From Caulobacter segnis ATCC 21756 (GTDB lineage: Bacteria; Pseudomonadota; Alphaproteobacteria; Caulobacterales; Caulobacteraceae): DNA of 64,000 nt. Under the pieces are notes generated by a model. The model ran no database searches. It was not told the origin of the DNA and saw nothing but the letters and a program-made list of their open reading frames with translations. Shown here one piece after another: positions 1 through 9,104 of the stretch. How positions within the stretch are numbered: position 1 is the stretch's first letter; the number at the start of each line of letters is the position of its first letter. The stretch covers positions 4,402,001-4,466,000 of the forward strand of contig NC_014100.1 in NCBI RefSeq assembly GCF_000092285.1. Direction: 5' to 3'. The position numbers and the translations under genes are program-made.

Positions 1-356
1 TCGATCTTCTTCAGGCCGTTGCGCTCGAAGGCCGTGAGCAGCTCCTTCTCGGTCATCTCGACGCCGATGACGAAGTTCTTCACGACCGGATCGGCCGAGT
101 CGCGCGGGCTGTGGGCCGTCGCCCGAGCCAGGTTGTCGGCCGCGCCCAGGAGGTCGCGGGCGAACTTCTGGATCGCGTAGGCGCGCGCGTCGTTCATCTC
201 GCGCTCAGCTCGGCGCTTGGTGTTCTCGGCCTCGGCGGCGTAGCGCAGGGCCTGCTCCTTCAGAGCGGCCACCTCGGCCTTCAGCGCCTCGACCTCTTGG
301 GCGAGATCTTCGGTCTCGAACGTCGTGTCTTCAGCCGGCGTTTGTTCGTCGGTCAT
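1..356 (-). CDS. grpE: GrpE nucleotide exchange factor (partial, C-terminus outside window)
   Basis: The visible part encodes the acidic N-terminus (MTDEQTPAED), a long charged coiled-coil stretch rich in E, A and K, and the typical GrpE core (ENTKRRAERE, then KNFVIGVEMTEKEL). GrpE is the cytosolic cofactor that releases ADP from DnaK. The ATG at 354-356 follows an AAGGA ribosome-binding site. Only 12 bases separate it from the stop of hrcA upstream, so the two are one transcription unit, as in other Caulobacter. The gene runs off the left edge, so its C-terminal beta domain cannot be seen. Confidence 0.95.
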   Translation of the reverse strand, partial: MTDEQTPAEDTTFETEDLAQEVEALKAEVAALKEQALRYAAEAENTKRRAEREMNDARAYAIQKFARDLLGAADNLARATAHSPRDSADPVVKNFVIGVEMTEKELLTAFERNGLKKI

Positions 357-368
357 CTCTTGAGGTCC

Positions 369-1445
369 TTATCCATCCATCATGCGTCCGAGCACCCGGG
401 CGGTATAATCCACCAGCGGGATGACACGGGCGTAGTTCAAGCGGGCGGGTCCGATCACGCCGATCGCGCCCAGCACCTTCTGCCGGCCTGTCATATAGGG
501 CGCCGCGATCACGGAGGAACCCGAAAGCGAAAACAGACGCGTTTCGGCCCCGATATAGATGCGCACGCCCTCGGCGTCGCGCACATCGTCCAGAAGGCCG
601 ATCAGCTGTCCTTTCTGCTCCAGGTCGTCGAACAGCTGACGAACCCGGTCGATGTCCTCGCGGGCTCGGGCGTCAGCCAGCAGGTTGGCCTGCCCCCGGA
701 CGATCAGCGAACGGGCGTCGCCCTCTCCACCGCTCCACGCCGCGAGTCCGTCCTCGACCAGGCGGGCGGCCGTCTCGTCCAGTTGGCGGCGCGCGAAGTC
801 CAGTTCGGCGCCCATCTCGACGCGGGCCTCGCTGAGGGTGCGGCCTCGCAGGCGGGCGTTGAGAAAGTTGCTGGCCTCTTGCAGCGCCGAGGGCGTCACG
901 CCCGGCGCCTGGCGCATCAGCCGGTTCTCGACCTGGCCGTCCTCGAAGACCATGACCGCCAGCACCTGGCCGCCGCCCAGCGGCACGAACTCCACGTGCT
1001 TGACGCCGCCTTCGCGGACTGGCGTCACGACAATCCCGGCGCCGCCGGCCAAGCCCGACAGCACCGCAGAAGCCTCGGCCAAAGCCTCCTCAAAGGAGCG
1101 GCCCTTGACCGCCAGTCGCGCCTCGATCGCCTGCTTCTCGGCCTCGGCGACGTCGCCGACCTCCAGAAAGCCGTCGACGAACATGCGCAGGCCGGCATGG
1201 GTCGGCATGCGGCCCGCGCTGGTGTGTGGCGCGTCCAGCAGGCCCAGCTGCGCCAGATCCTGCATGGTGTTGCGGATCGAGGCGGGCGACAAAGCCACGC
1301 CACCCTTGGAGATCGTCCGCGAGCCGACAGGCTCGCCCGTCTCGAGATAGGATTCCACCACACGCCGGAAAATGTCGCGGGCGCGGGCGTCCAGATCGGT
1401 GAGACCGGGCGTGCGGACGATCGGCCCTGGAAACAACTGCGTCAT
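369..1445 (-). CDS. hrcA: Heat-inducible transcription repressor HrcA
   Basis: A 358-residue protein, the usual HrcA length. The N-terminal winged helix contains [15 protein letters not shown] and [13 protein letters not shown], the classical HrcA DNA-binding signature. The C-terminal part contains IYIGAET and the ending [20 protein letters not shown] typical of the family. HrcA represses groESL-type operons through the CIRCE element. It is first in an operon with grpE. I saw no CIRCE inverted repeat in the 140 bases upstream, so its own promoter is probably controlled in another way. rph is transcribed divergently. Confidence 0.96.
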   Translation of the reverse strand: MTQLFPGPIVRTPGLTDLDARARDIFRRVVESYLETGEPVGSRTISKGGVALSPASIRNTMQDLAQLGLLDAPHTSAGRMPTHAGLRMFVDGFLEVGDVAEAEKQAIEARLAVKGRSFEEALAEASAVLSGLAGGAGIVVTPVREGGVKHVEFVPLGGGQVLAVMVFEDGQVENRLMRQAPGVTPSALQEASNFLNARLRGRTLSEARVEMGAELDFARRQLDETAARLVEDGLAAWSGGEGDARSLIVRGQANLLADARAREDIDRVRQLFDDLEQKGQLIGLLDDVRDAEGVRIYIGAETRLFSLSGSSVIAAPYMTGRQKVLGAIGVIGPARLNYARVIPLVDYTARVLGRMMDG

Positions 1446-1585
1446 GTCGACGTCATCCTGAGCGTGTCGTCCCGAGTCGTGTCGTTTGGGACCCGGTGGG
1501 CGAACAAAAGCAGTCGGCCTCTTTCAAGTTCCGCTGCCAATAGGATAAGCGGCCCCATCGACCTATTCAAACCCCGGAGTTTCCC

Positions 1586-2302
1586 ATGCGTCCGTCCGAA
1601 CGCGCCCCCGACCAGATGCGCGCCGTCACGCTGGAAACCGGCGTCAACCGCTACGCCGAGGGCTCGTGCCTCATTTCGTTTGGCCACACCAAGGTTCTGG
1701 TCACCGCCACGGTCGAGGAGAGCCTGCCCGGCTGGCTGCGCAACAAGGGCCAGGGCTGGGTCACCGCCGAGTACGGCATGCTGCCTCGCGCCACCCACAG
1801 CCGGGGCCGCCGCGAAGCGGCCGCCGGCAAGCAGAGTGGCCGCACCCAGGAGATCCAGCGCCTGATCGGCCGCTCTCTTCGGGCCGTCGTCGACCTCAAG
1901 GCTTTGGGCGAGCGCCAGATCACGTTGGACTGCGATGTCGTGCAAGCCGACGGCGGCACCCGCACCGCCGCAATCACCGGCGCCTGGGTCGCGCTACGGC
2001 TGGCCACCAAGTACCTGCTGGACGAAGGCGTTCTGAAGACCGACCCGATCGTGGGCCAGGTCGCGGCCGTCTCGTGCGGCGTCTTCAACGACACGCCCGT
2101 CCTCGACCTCGACTACGAGGAAGATTCCAGCGCCGAAGCCGATAGCAACTTCGTGCTGACCAACGCCGGGGACATCGTGGAAATCCAGGCCACCGGCGAG
2201 AAGCGCGGCTTCAGCCGCGCCGAGTTCGAGGCGCTGTTCGGCCTGGCGGAGAAGGGCATCGGCGAACTCTTCACCCTCCAGCGCGCGGCGATCGGCGGCT
2301 AA
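1586..2302 (+). CDS. rph: Ribonuclease PH
   Basis: A 238-residue phosphorolytic 3'-5' exoribonuclease that trims tRNA 3' ends. The start [19 protein letters not shown] and the segments [34 protein letters not shown] and [18 protein letters not shown] are all hallmark RNase PH motifs (phosphate-binding Arg and hexamer interface). It ends with [16 protein letters not shown], also typical. The ATG at 1586 has CGGAG upstream. The gene is divergent from hrcA, an arrangement conserved in alphaproteobacteria. Confidence 0.97.
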   Translation: MRPSERAPDQMRAVTLETGVNRYAEGSCLISFGHTKVLVTATVEESLPGWLRNKGQGWVTAEYGMLPRATHSRGRREAAAGKQSGRTQEIQRLIGRSLRAVVDLKALGERQITLDCDVVQADGGTRTAAITGAWVALRLATKYLLDEGVLKTDPIVGQVAAVSCGVFNDTPVLDLDYEEDSSAEADSNFVLTNAGDIVEIQATGEKRGFSRAEFEALFGLAEKGIGELFTLQRAAIGG

Positions 2303-2361
2303 GCCCTTGCCGGGGGCGGCGCCAGGACCCAGATTCATATCCTGTAGATCAGGAGTTCTGT

Positions 2362-3339
2362 GTGCCCACCCCGTTCGAAGGTTACGAAGTCGAAGCGCGC
2401 CTGCGTCCGTCGGCCGAAGCCTATCGGTTCGACCTGGACCAGACCTTGGCCAGCGTCGTCGCGCTGGAGGCGAAGGTTCCGTCTGACGCCTACACGGCGG
2501 CGATCCTGGGGACCGAGCGCGTCGGCAACGGCGTGGTCATCAGCCCCTCGGGATTGGTGCTGACCATGGCCTATCTGATTACCGAGGCCGAAGGGGTCAT
2601 GCTGACCAGAGGTGACGGTCGCCGCATTCCGGCCCACGTGCTGGGTCTCGACAGCCGTTCAGGTCTTGGCCTGGTCCAGGCTCTGGAGCCTCTGGATCTG
2701 CCGGTTATGAGGCTGGGCAGCGCCAAGGACCTCGAAGCCGGCGCCCCGGTGATCGCCGCTGGCGCGGGCGGGCGGGCGCACGCGGCCGCCACGAAGGTTT
2801 TGGCCCGCATCCCCTTTGCGGGCTACTGGGAGTACCTGCTGGACGAAGCGATCATCACGGCGCCCGCGCACCCGCATTGGAGCGGCGCGGCCCTGATCGG
2901 CCCCGATGGAGACCTCGTGGGCCTCGGTTCGCTGACGCTGGAAGGCCGCGACCAGAATGGCGAGACGCGGCCGCTCAACATGTTCGTGCCGGCCGAACTG
3001 CTGCCGCCCATCCTCGACGACCTGGCGCGGGGTCGGTCACCCCATCCGCCCAGGCCCTGGCTCGGCGTCTTCGCTCAAGAGATGGAAAACCACGTCGTGG
3101 TGGTGGGCGTCTCGCCGAAAGGCCCAGCCGCTCGCGCGGAGATCAAGCCTGGCGACCTTATCCTGGCAGTCGACGACAAGCCTGTCTCGGACCTCACGGA
3201 ATTCTACGCCGTGATGTGGAGCCTGGGCGAAGCCGGCGTGACGGTGCCGCTCAAGATCCTGCGCGAAGGCGACGCTTTCGAGGTCGAGGTTCGCTCGATG
3301 GACCGCAACACGCTGCTCAAGAAGCGACGCCTGAACTAG
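2362..3339 (+). CDS. HtrA/DegP-like trypsin-fold protein with PDZ domain, catalytic triad degenerate
   Basis: 325 residues starting at GTG. Residues about 50-215 align with the HtrA protease fold: VGNGVVISPSGLVLT, then a DSRSGLGLV segment, then SGAALIGPDGDLVGL. A PDZ domain follows (about 225-300; PWLGVF, GPAARAEIKPGDLILAVDDK). Where HtrA has the catalytic His (TNNHVV) this protein has Tyr71 (TMAYLI). Where it has the catalytic Asp (DPRTDLAV) this protein has Gly101. Only the Ser equivalent (S174 in HWSGAAL) remains. It is therefore probably a non-proteolytic scaffold or chaperone. No clear signal peptide was seen. Its stop codon overlaps that of the convergent XRE gene. Confidence 0.75.
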   Translation: MPTPFEGYEVEARLRPSAEAYRFDLDQTLASVVALEAKVPSDAYTAAILGTERVGNGVVISPSGLVLTMAYLITEAEGVMLTRGDGRRIPAHVLGLDSRSGLGLVQALEPLDLPVMRLGSAKDLEAGAPVIAAGAGGRAHAAATKVLARIPFAGYWEYLLDEAIITAPAHPHWSGAALIGPDGDLVGLGSLTLEGRDQNGETRPLNMFVPAELLPPILDDLARGRSPHPPRPWLGVFAQEMENHVVVVGVSPKGPAARAEIKPGDLILAVDDKPVSDLTEFYAVMWSLGEAGVTVPLKILREGDAFEVEVRSMDRNTLLKKRRLN

Positions 3340-3566
3340 TCTTCCTCATAGCCGCTGGGCGGACCGCTTTCGAAGGTCAGCAGATCCCCCGGCTGGCACT
3401 GCAGCTCGCGGCACAGGGCGTCCAGCGTCGAGAACCGCACCGCCCGCGCCTTGCCGGTCTTCAGGATCGAGAGATTGGCGATCGTGACGCCGACACGGTC
3501 GGACAATTCCGTCAGCGACATGCGGCGATCCAGCAGCACGCGGTCGAGGTTCACGCGGACGGGCAT
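3336..3566 (-). CDS. XRE-family (YozG-type) small transcriptional regulator
   Basis: A 76-residue Cro/CI-type helix-turn-helix protein (MPVRVNLDRVLLDRRMSLTE, then LSDRVGVTIANLSILKTGKA, then FSTLDALCRELQCQPGDLL). This short form is the known partner of DUF2975 membrane proteins, and the upstream gene is exactly that, 17 bases away. The longer reading frame that extends upstream overlaps the DUF2975 gene and was rejected. The DNA target is unknown; autoregulation of the pair is the usual guess. Confidence 0.85.
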   Translation of the reverse strand: MPVRVNLDRVLLDRRMSLTELSDRVGVTIANLSILKTGKARAVRFSTLDALCRELQCQPGDLLTFESGPPSGYEED

Positions 3567-3583
3567 AGAGAGGTCGCTCCGGG

Positions 3584-4117
3584 TCAGATCGTCAGTTCGG
3601 CTTCGCGGCGAAGGCGCGCGCCTTCGCGGAACACCTCGGCCAGAACGAACACCACCAGCACCGAGAACCAGGCGGTCAGGGTGAAGCTGTCGTCGATGAC
3701 CTTTGTCTTGGGGGCCAGCCACCGGGCCATGCCCGAGAAGACGTAGCGGCCGACCTCCAGCCCGGCGAGCACGAGGCCGATCAGGCGCAGGCGCACGACA
3801 TTGTCGGGGTGGAAGGGGTCGCCGGCGGTCAGGGTCGCGAAGATCTTCCGCAGGCGCTCGACAATCACCATCCAGCCACCGAGCAACAGCGCCCAGGCGG
3901 CCAGGGCGCCGGCGAACAGCGGGCCGTCACGGCTCACCGCTTCGACCGCGTCGCTGATCGGCAGCATCGAGGCCAGCAATTCGGGATTGAAGCTGAACAG
4001 CAGGGCGACCAGCGTGAACAGCGACAGAAGACTGACGAAGATCCATAGCCCGACGTAGATCACGTCGAGGATGATCTTCAGGAAACTCGAAACGGAGCCT
4101 GGCCCCAAGGCGCGCAT
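3584..4117 (-). CDS. DUF2975 family membrane protein
   Basis: A 177-residue protein with four hydrophobic segments (about 12-40, 65-88, 108-128 and 145-165), consistent with a four-helix inner-membrane protein. The motif LTAGDPFHPDNVVRLRLIG between helices 2 and 3 is characteristic of DUF2975. It is followed 17 bases later by a YozG-type XRE regulator, the standard genomic partner. The molecular function of this family is not known to me; the pairing suggests a membrane sensor controlling the regulator. Confidence 0.8.
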   Translation of the reverse strand: MRALGPGSVSSFLKIILDVIYVGLWIFVSLLSLFTLVALLFSFNPELLASMLPISDAVEAVSRDGPLFAGALAAWALLLGGWMVIVERLRKIFATLTAGDPFHPDNVVRLRLIGLVLAGLEVGRYVFSGMARWLAPKTKVIDDSFTLTAWFSVLVVFVLAEVFREGARLRREAELTI

Positions 4118-4200
4118 GGCTGCTCCCCGACAGCGACGCTGAACAATACGCCCCGCGTCGCGGGAGACGTCAAACGGCGGCCTCGCGCCGGACTTGGCCC

Positions 4201-4317
4201 TTAGAGCGTCTGCGCCACGAAGGCCACGGCCGAGACCGGCACAGCCACGATCAACGCGGCGGTGATGGCGGTCATGACGACCTTGTCGGCGAGGCGGAAC
4301 AGGCTGGCGGCGGACAT
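4201..4317 (-). CDS. Small hydrophobic protein (38 aa), hypothetical
   Basis: A 38-residue open frame (MSAASLFRLADKVVMTAI at the start) with one predicted membrane helix over most of its length and a short cytoplasmic N-terminus carrying R and K. It ends in QTL and a TAA. It fills the otherwise empty interval between the DUF2975 gene and the GST gene. The ribosome-binding site is not strong. The AT-richer stretch at 4370-4440 just upstream may hold its promoter. I do not recognise it; the amphipathic, single-helix layout is the only support. Confidence 0.45.
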   Translation of the reverse strand: MSAASLFRLADKVVMTAITAALIVAVPVSAVAFVAQTL

Positions 4318-4482
4318 CGGGTTTTCCGGTTTGAGAAGTGGGGCGCGCGCCGACGATCCGGCGTCGCCCACGATCAACAAATAGGATCCGATTTCCGTTC
4401 CGCCAATCGCGATTATCGAAAAACGATATTAAACTCTAGTAATGTTGCGCGGCCATCGAGGGACGTGTCTCGGCGGCCACAG

Positions 4483-5076
4483 TCAGCCCGCGCTCGGATC
4501 GCTAGCCACCATCGACGCGCGTTTCGAGACGATCTCGAACCACGACGCCAGCGCGGGTCGCCCATCACGCCAATCCACCACCTTGCGCGCGTCGAGATAG
4601 CCGAGCTGAGCGGCCACGGCGATCTCGCCAACGCCAAAGCGATCGGCCGAAAGCCCCGCGCCATCGAACAGGTCGAGCGCCGCCGCGATCGCCTTGAGCT
4701 GGCGGTCGAACAAGTCCTGCCGATGCTCCCCCTCGGGTCGCATCCGCTCGCGGACGACCAACAGCGCCGCATCGCCCATACCGTCCGCGGCGGCTTCCAG
4801 CGTCAGGGCCCGGTGACGTTCGGGTTGGGCGGGAGGGATCAGACGCGGCTCCGAGAGGCCGTCGAGATAGTCGCAGATCACCGCGGAGTCGTAGACGGCC
4901 TCGCCCTCGTCCGTGACCAAGGTCGGAACCTTGTTCAGCGGGTTCAACGACCGGACGGCGTCGTCCTGATACGGTGTGGCGGGCTCCAGCGCGATCCGGT
5001 CGGACAGACCTTTTTCCAGCGCCAGAACGCGAACCTTGCGCGCAAAAGGCGACAGGGCGGAGTAAAGGAGCCGCAT
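4483..5076 (-). CDS. Glutathione S-transferase family protein
   Basis: A 197-residue protein with the thioredoxin-like N-terminal half ([20 protein letters not shown], then [20 protein letters not shown] and AVICDYLD) and an all-helical C-terminal half. The SPFARKVR segment and the cis-proline motif KVPTL are typical of bacterial GSTs similar to E. coli YibF. It probably conjugates or reduces electrophiles with glutathione; the substrate is unknown. It is divergent from rdgB with only 32 bases between starts. Confidence 0.88.
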   Translation of the reverse strand: MRLLYSALSPFARKVRVLALEKGLSDRIALEPATPYQDDAVRSLNPLNKVPTLVTDEGEAVYDSAVICDYLDGLSEPRLIPPAQPERHRALTLEAAADGMGDAALLVVRERMRPEGEHRQDLFDRQLKAIAAALDLFDGAGLSADRFGVGEIAVAAQLGYLDARKVVDWRDGRPALASWFEIVSKRASMVASDPSAG

Positions 5077-5108
5077 CGATCTGTTTTCCTTGGTGCTCGG
5101 AGGGACGA

Positions 5109-5711
5109 ATGGCGCTGAAGCTTGAGATGGGGATGAAGCTTGTGGCCGCCACCCACAATCCTGGCAAGGTCCCCGAGATCATGGCGCTTCTGGACGGTCG
5201 CTTCGAGATCGTCACCGCTGGCCAGCTAGGCCTGCCGGAGCCGGAAGAGACCGAGAGCACCTTCGTCGGCAATGCGCTTCTGAAGGCCCGCCACGCAGCC
5301 GATCGCTCGGGCCTCGTCGCCCTGGCGGACGATTCGGGCCTCTCCGTCGCGGCGCTTGAGGGTTCGCCCGGTGTCTATTCGGCCCGCTGGGCGGGACCGA
5401 GCAAGGACTTCATGGCGGCTATGCGAAAGGTCGAGGAGCGGTTGGAAGAAACAAGCTCCGACGACCGCTCGGCCTGGTTCACTTCGGCCCTGGCCGTGGC
5501 CTGGCCCCACGGGCCGGCGGTGGTCGTCGAGGGCCGGATCGACGGAATGTTGACGTTCCCGCCGCGTGGCGACCGGGGATTCGGCTACGACCCGATCTTC
5601 ATTCCCGCAGGCCATGAGACGACCTTCGGCGAGATGGAGCCCGCGGCGAAGGACGCGATGAGCCACCGCGCCCGAGCCTTCGCCAAGCTGAAGGCGGCGC
5701 TGTTTGAGTGA
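5109..5711 (+). CDS. rdgB: dITP/XTP pyrophosphatase (RdgB/HAM1 family)
   Basis: 200 residues from the ATG at 5109 (the longer frame to 4974 overlaps the GST gene and was dropped). Motifs: [14 protein letters not shown] (substrate loop), [30 protein letters not shown] (catalytic Asp and metal site), [11 protein letters not shown] and [10 protein letters not shown]. The enzyme removes non-canonical purine nucleotides such as dITP and XTP from the pool. Its stop overlaps the start of hemW by eight bases, so the two are translationally coupled; this rdgB-hemW order is common in alphaproteobacteria. Confidence 0.96.
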   Translation: MALKLEMGMKLVAATHNPGKVPEIMALLDGRFEIVTAGQLGLPEPEETESTFVGNALLKARHAADRSGLVALADDSGLSVAALEGSPGVYSARWAGPSKDFMAAMRKVEERLEETSSDDRSAWFTSALAVAWPHGPAVVVEGRIDGMLTFPPRGDRGFGYDPIFIPAGHETTFGEMEPAAKDAMSHRARAFAKLKAALFE

Positions 5712-6854
5712 TCCCGCTCCGCTGGGCGTCTACGTCCATTGGCCGTACTGCGCGCGCATCTGCCCCTATTGCGACTTCAACGTCGTGCGCGATCGAGGGC
5801 GGACCGTCGAGCAAGCTGCGCTGGCCGACGCCATCGTGATGGACCTGGAAGGTCAGCGCGCGCTGACCGGCGAAAGAAGGCTGCTGTCGATCTTTTTCGG
5901 CGGCGGCACGCCCTCGCTGATGGATCCGGCCCAGGTCGCCCGCGTGATCGAGACGGCCAAACGACTCTGGTCGCCGGCGAACGACCTTGAGATCAGTCTG
6001 GAAGCCAACCCGACAGACGCGGAGAGCGATCGCTTCGCGGCCTTGGGGAACGCCGGCGTCCAGCGACTTTCCCTTGGCGTCCAGGCGCTCGACGACGACG
6101 CCTTGAAAACGCTCGGTCGCAATCATGACGCCGGTGCGGCGCGACGGGCCATGGCCGCGGCGCGCCGGGCGTTTCCGCGCCTTTCGATCGACCTGATCTA
6201 CGCGCGTCCCGGCCAGACGGACGCCGCCTGGCGCGCAGAGCTGGCGGAAGCCTTGGCCGAGGGCCCCGAACACGTCTCGCCCTACCAACTCACCATCGAG
6301 GCCGGCACCGCCTTCGACCGCGCCGTGGGCCGGGGAACCCTGAGGGTCCCGAATGAAGACCTCGCCGCCACGCTTTTCGAGAAACAACCCAGGAAATTCT
6401 CGAAGCCGCAGGCTTCGACGCTTACGAGGTGTCGAACCACGCCCGGGGCGAGGCGGCGCGGTCTCGGCACAACCTCGTCTATTGGCAAGGCGTGGACTAT
6501 GTCGGCGTCGGTCCTGGGGCGCACGGACGTCTCGCCCTGGCCGAGGGACGCACGGCCACCACCGCACACCGCGCGATCGGCGAGTACGTGGCCGCCGTCC
6601 AGACGATCGGACTCGGCTTCACGCGGGAAATCCTGACGCCGGAAGAGGCGGCCGAGGAGCGTTTGGTGCTGGGACTGCGAATCGACGCTGGCGTGGCCTT
6701 CGCCGAAATGACGCCGCTGGGCCTCTCACCGGACGCGCCCAAGGTCCGCGATCTGGTCGAGGCCGGCCTGCTTGTGGACGACCCCAATCGTTTGCGAGCG
6801 ACACGGGCGGGGCGCCTGGTCCTGGATCGGCTGACAGGCGTGCTTGCGACCTGA
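5704..6854 (+). pseudogene. hemW: HemW (radical SAM heme chaperone), interrupted by one-base frameshift
   Basis: The first part (TTG at 5704) carries the radical SAM motif CARICPYC, IFFGGGTPSL, LSLGVQALDD and HVSPYQLTIEAGT. Just after ATLFEK the frame changes at 6382-6384: the sequence reads GAG AAA CAA CCC, while one extra A restores the reading into EILEAAGFDAYEVSNHA, which continues in the next frame as HNLVYWQGVDYVGVGPGAHG to the stop at 6854. Joined, the protein would be about 383 residues, the normal HemW length. HemW delivers heme to respiratory enzymes. The defect is either a real mutation or a homopolymer sequencing error; everything else looks intact and under selection. Confidence 0.9.
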
Positions 6855-6905
6855 TATGAGTATGGCCCGCGAAGGTTTAGCGCGGACGCCTGCTACCAAC
6901 TAAGA

Positions 6906-7808
6906 TTGAGCTACACCCAAAGGACGCGTGATTTGAGCCGTCAGATCCCCCCGCCAGCGTTATCCGACGCGCCGCTCGCACCGGGGCTCTATCTCGTGGC
7001 GACGCCGATCGGCAACCTGCGCGACATTACGTTGCGCGCGCTTGACGTGCTGGCGGGCTGCGACGTGCTTCTGGCCGAAGACACCCGCGTCACCGGAAAG
7101 CTTTTGTCCGCATACGGAATTCGCACGCGACTCGAGCGCCATGACGAGCATGTCGCCGAACGCGCCATTCCCGGCATCCTTGAACGCCTTGAGGCCGGCG
7201 AGCGAGTCGCCCTGGTGTCGGACGCCGGCACGCCGATGGTGTCCGATCCAGGCTATCGCCTGGCGCGAGAAGCGATCGCTGCGGGTCATCCGGTGATCCC
7301 GATCCCCGGCGCCTCCGCGGCGCTGGCCGCGCTGACGCTGGCGGGCCTGCCCACCGATCGTTTCCTGTTCGCTGGCTTCCCCCCGCCCAAGAGCGCGGCG
7401 CGGCGCACCTTCCTGGAGGAGTTCGCCAATGTCCGCGCCACGCTCATCTTCTACGAGGGCGCATCCCGGGTCGCCGACTGCCTCGCGGACATGGCGGCCG
7501 TCTTCGGACCGCGCCCGGCGGCGGTCTGCCGGGAGTTGACCAAGCTCTACGAAACCTGCGTGCGCGGAAGCCTGACCGAGCTGGCGGCCGATCCCAGGTT
7601 CGAGGCGCCCAAGGGCGAGATCGTCATCCTGGTCGGCCCCGGCGTCGAGAGGGCGGCGAGCGCGAACGATGTCGAGGCCGCCCTGCGCGAGGCCCTCACG
7701 AGGCTTCCGCTCGGTGAGGCGACCTCCGAGGTCGCCAAGGTTTTCGGCCTGTCGCGCAAAGACCTCTATCGGCAAGCCCTCGCGCTCAAGGAGGAGGCGG
7801 CGGGATGA
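6906..7808 (+). CDS. rsmI: 16S rRNA (cytidine1402-2'-O)-methyltransferase RsmI
   Basis: 300 residues of the tetrapyrrole methylase fold: GLYLVATPIGNLRDIT at the N-terminus, LLAEDTRVTGKLL, RVALVSDAGTPMVSDPGYRL and IPIPGASAALAALTLAGLPT. It methylates the ribose of C1402 in 16S rRNA. The start is taken at TTG 6906; a second TTG eight codons further in is possible. Its stop overlaps the start of yraN (ATGA), forming a three-gene coupled operon with yraN and the SirB1-like gene. Confidence 0.95.
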   Translation: MSYTQRTRDLSRQIPPPALSDAPLAPGLYLVATPIGNLRDITLRALDVLAGCDVLLAEDTRVTGKLLSAYGIRTRLERHDEHVAERAIPGILERLEAGERVALVSDAGTPMVSDPGYRLAREAIAAGHPVIPIPGASAALAALTLAGLPTDRFLFAGFPPPKSAARRTFLEEFANVRATLIFYEGASRVADCLADMAAVFGPRPAAVCRELTKLYETCVRGSLTELAADPRFEAPKGEIVILVGPGVERAASANDVEAALREALTRLPLGEATSEVAKVFGLSRKDLYRQALALKEEAAG

Positions 7809-8203
7809 CGGCGAGCGCGCGCCAAATCCGGGGCGCGGCGGCGCGCAAGCTCGGTCGGCGCGCCGAGGTCCTGGCGGCGCTGTGGTTGATGGCCAAGGGC
7901 TATCGGATTCTGGGCTTCCGCCTGACGACGCCACTGGGCGAAATCGATCTTCTGGCGCAACGCGGCGGCGTCCTGGCCGTTGTGGAGGTCAAGCAACGGG
8001 CCACCATCGAGGACGCTCTGGACGCCGTAACGCCCACCCAGCGCGATCGCCTTCGCCGCGCCGCCGCTCATTTGACCGCGCACCGAGCCGGCTTGCGCGC
8101 GTTAGAGACGCGTCTCGACCTCATCGCTCTATCCCCCGGCAAAGCGCCGCGCCATCTGGCCGACGCGTGGGGCGCTGACCTTTCCCAAGGCGGACGCGCA
8201 TGA
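7805..8203 (+). CDS. yraN: YraN/UPF0102 family endonuclease-like protein
   Basis: 132 residues. The core GRRAEVLAALWLMAKGYRIL, then TPLGEIDLLAQRGGVLAVVEVKQR is the UPF0102 signature, a restriction-endonuclease-like fold with the E-x-K metal site (EVK). Function in the cell is unknown; it is routinely found next to rsmI. It overlaps the genes on both sides by ATGA, which supports both its start and stop. Confidence 0.92.
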   Translation: MTASARQIRGAAARKLGRRAEVLAALWLMAKGYRILGFRLTTPLGEIDLLAQRGGVLAVVEVKQRATIEDALDAVTPTQRDRLRRAAAHLTAHRAGLRALETRLDLIALSPGKAPRHLADAWGADLSQGGRA

Positions 8204-9015
8204 CGCGGGAGGAAGCCGAGGACATTCTCACCCGTGCGGGTGAAGGGCCAGACGAGGGCTTTCCGCTTTTCGAGGCGGCGCTCGCCTGCGCAGTGCATGA
8301 CGACCCCAGTCGAGACACTGCGGCGGCGTTGGCCCTGGCCGCCGAGACCGTGGAGCGCCTGCGCCGTCGCCTGGAGTCTGAATCCCCGGAGGAGGCGATC
8401 GCCGAGGCCTTGGCGGGCGATCTTCGCCTGACGGGCGACGTGCTGACATATGACCATCCGGACAACGCCGACGTCATCGCCATAGCGCACCGCCGCAAGG
8501 GTCTGCCGGTGGCGCTGGGCGTCTTCTATCTGCACGCCGCCCGCGCCGTGGGTCTCGAGGTCCACGGCGTCGACTTCCCCGGCCACTTCCTGCTGCGCAT
8601 CGAAACCGACGAAGGCCCGCTGGCGCTGGACCCCTTCAGCGAAGGTCGCGTGGTCCTGCCCTCCGAGCTGTCGCGGCGGGCCCTGCGAACAGGCTTGATG
8701 CCCGATGTCGCCGCGCGGCTGGAGCTGCTGATGGCGCCGATCTCGGATCGGGCCGTGTTGATCCGGCTACAGAACAACATCTTCGCCCGCGCCCAGCAGG
8801 CCAAGGACTGGGTGCGCGCCGAGCGCTCCGCCCTGCGCCGCGCGCTGCTGAATCCCAATGACCACCGCCCCTGGCTGGACGTCGCGGCGGCTCGAGAGGG
8901 CCAGGGCGCGCTGGCGGGCGCTTTGCAGGCTCTGTCCCGCGCCCAGGTCCTGGACGGCGGCGCGGCGATGGCGGCCCGGGCGGCGCGTGAGCGGATGCGG
9001 CTGAGACTGAACTGA
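8200..9015 (+). CDS. SirB1/transglutaminase-like family protein
   Basis: 271 residues. The central part (DLRLTGDVLTYDHPDNADVI, RRKGLPVALGVFYLHAARAV, VDFPGHFLLRI, LDPFSEGRV) is the SirB1 N-terminal (transglutaminase-like) domain, followed by a helical tetratricopeptide-like tail (NDHRPWLDVAAAREGQGALA). The biochemical role is not established. It begins within the stop of yraN (ATGA overlap), so it is the third gene of the rsmI-yraN operon. Confidence 0.85.
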   Translation: MTREEAEDILTRAGEGPDEGFPLFEAALACAVHDDPSRDTAAALALAAETVERLRRRLESESPEEAIAEALAGDLRLTGDVLTYDHPDNADVIAIAHRRKGLPVALGVFYLHAARAVGLEVHGVDFPGHFLLRIETDEGPLALDPFSEGRVVLPSELSRRALRTGLMPDVAARLELLMAPISDRAVLIRLQNNIFARAQQAKDWVRAERSALRRALLNPNDHRPWLDVAAAREGQGALAGALQALSRAQVLDGGAAMAARAARERMRLRLN

Positions 9016-9104
9016 GCTCTTGTGGGCTTCCTTGGTTGGAGCCGCGCACAAGAACGCCTAACTAAGCCGTCGCGCCAGACGCCCGAAGAACCCCAGGAGC
9101 CCCC

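Noticed and set aside
1446..1585. Search for a CIRCE element between hrcA and rph
   Set aside because: No TTAGCACTC-N9-GAGTGCTAA or near match seen.
111..1865. Long plus-strand open frame of 584 codons over hrcA and rph
   Set aside because: It is antisense to hrcA and out of frame with rph, both clear matches; its composition (R, Q, H-rich) is that of a GC-rich shadow frame.
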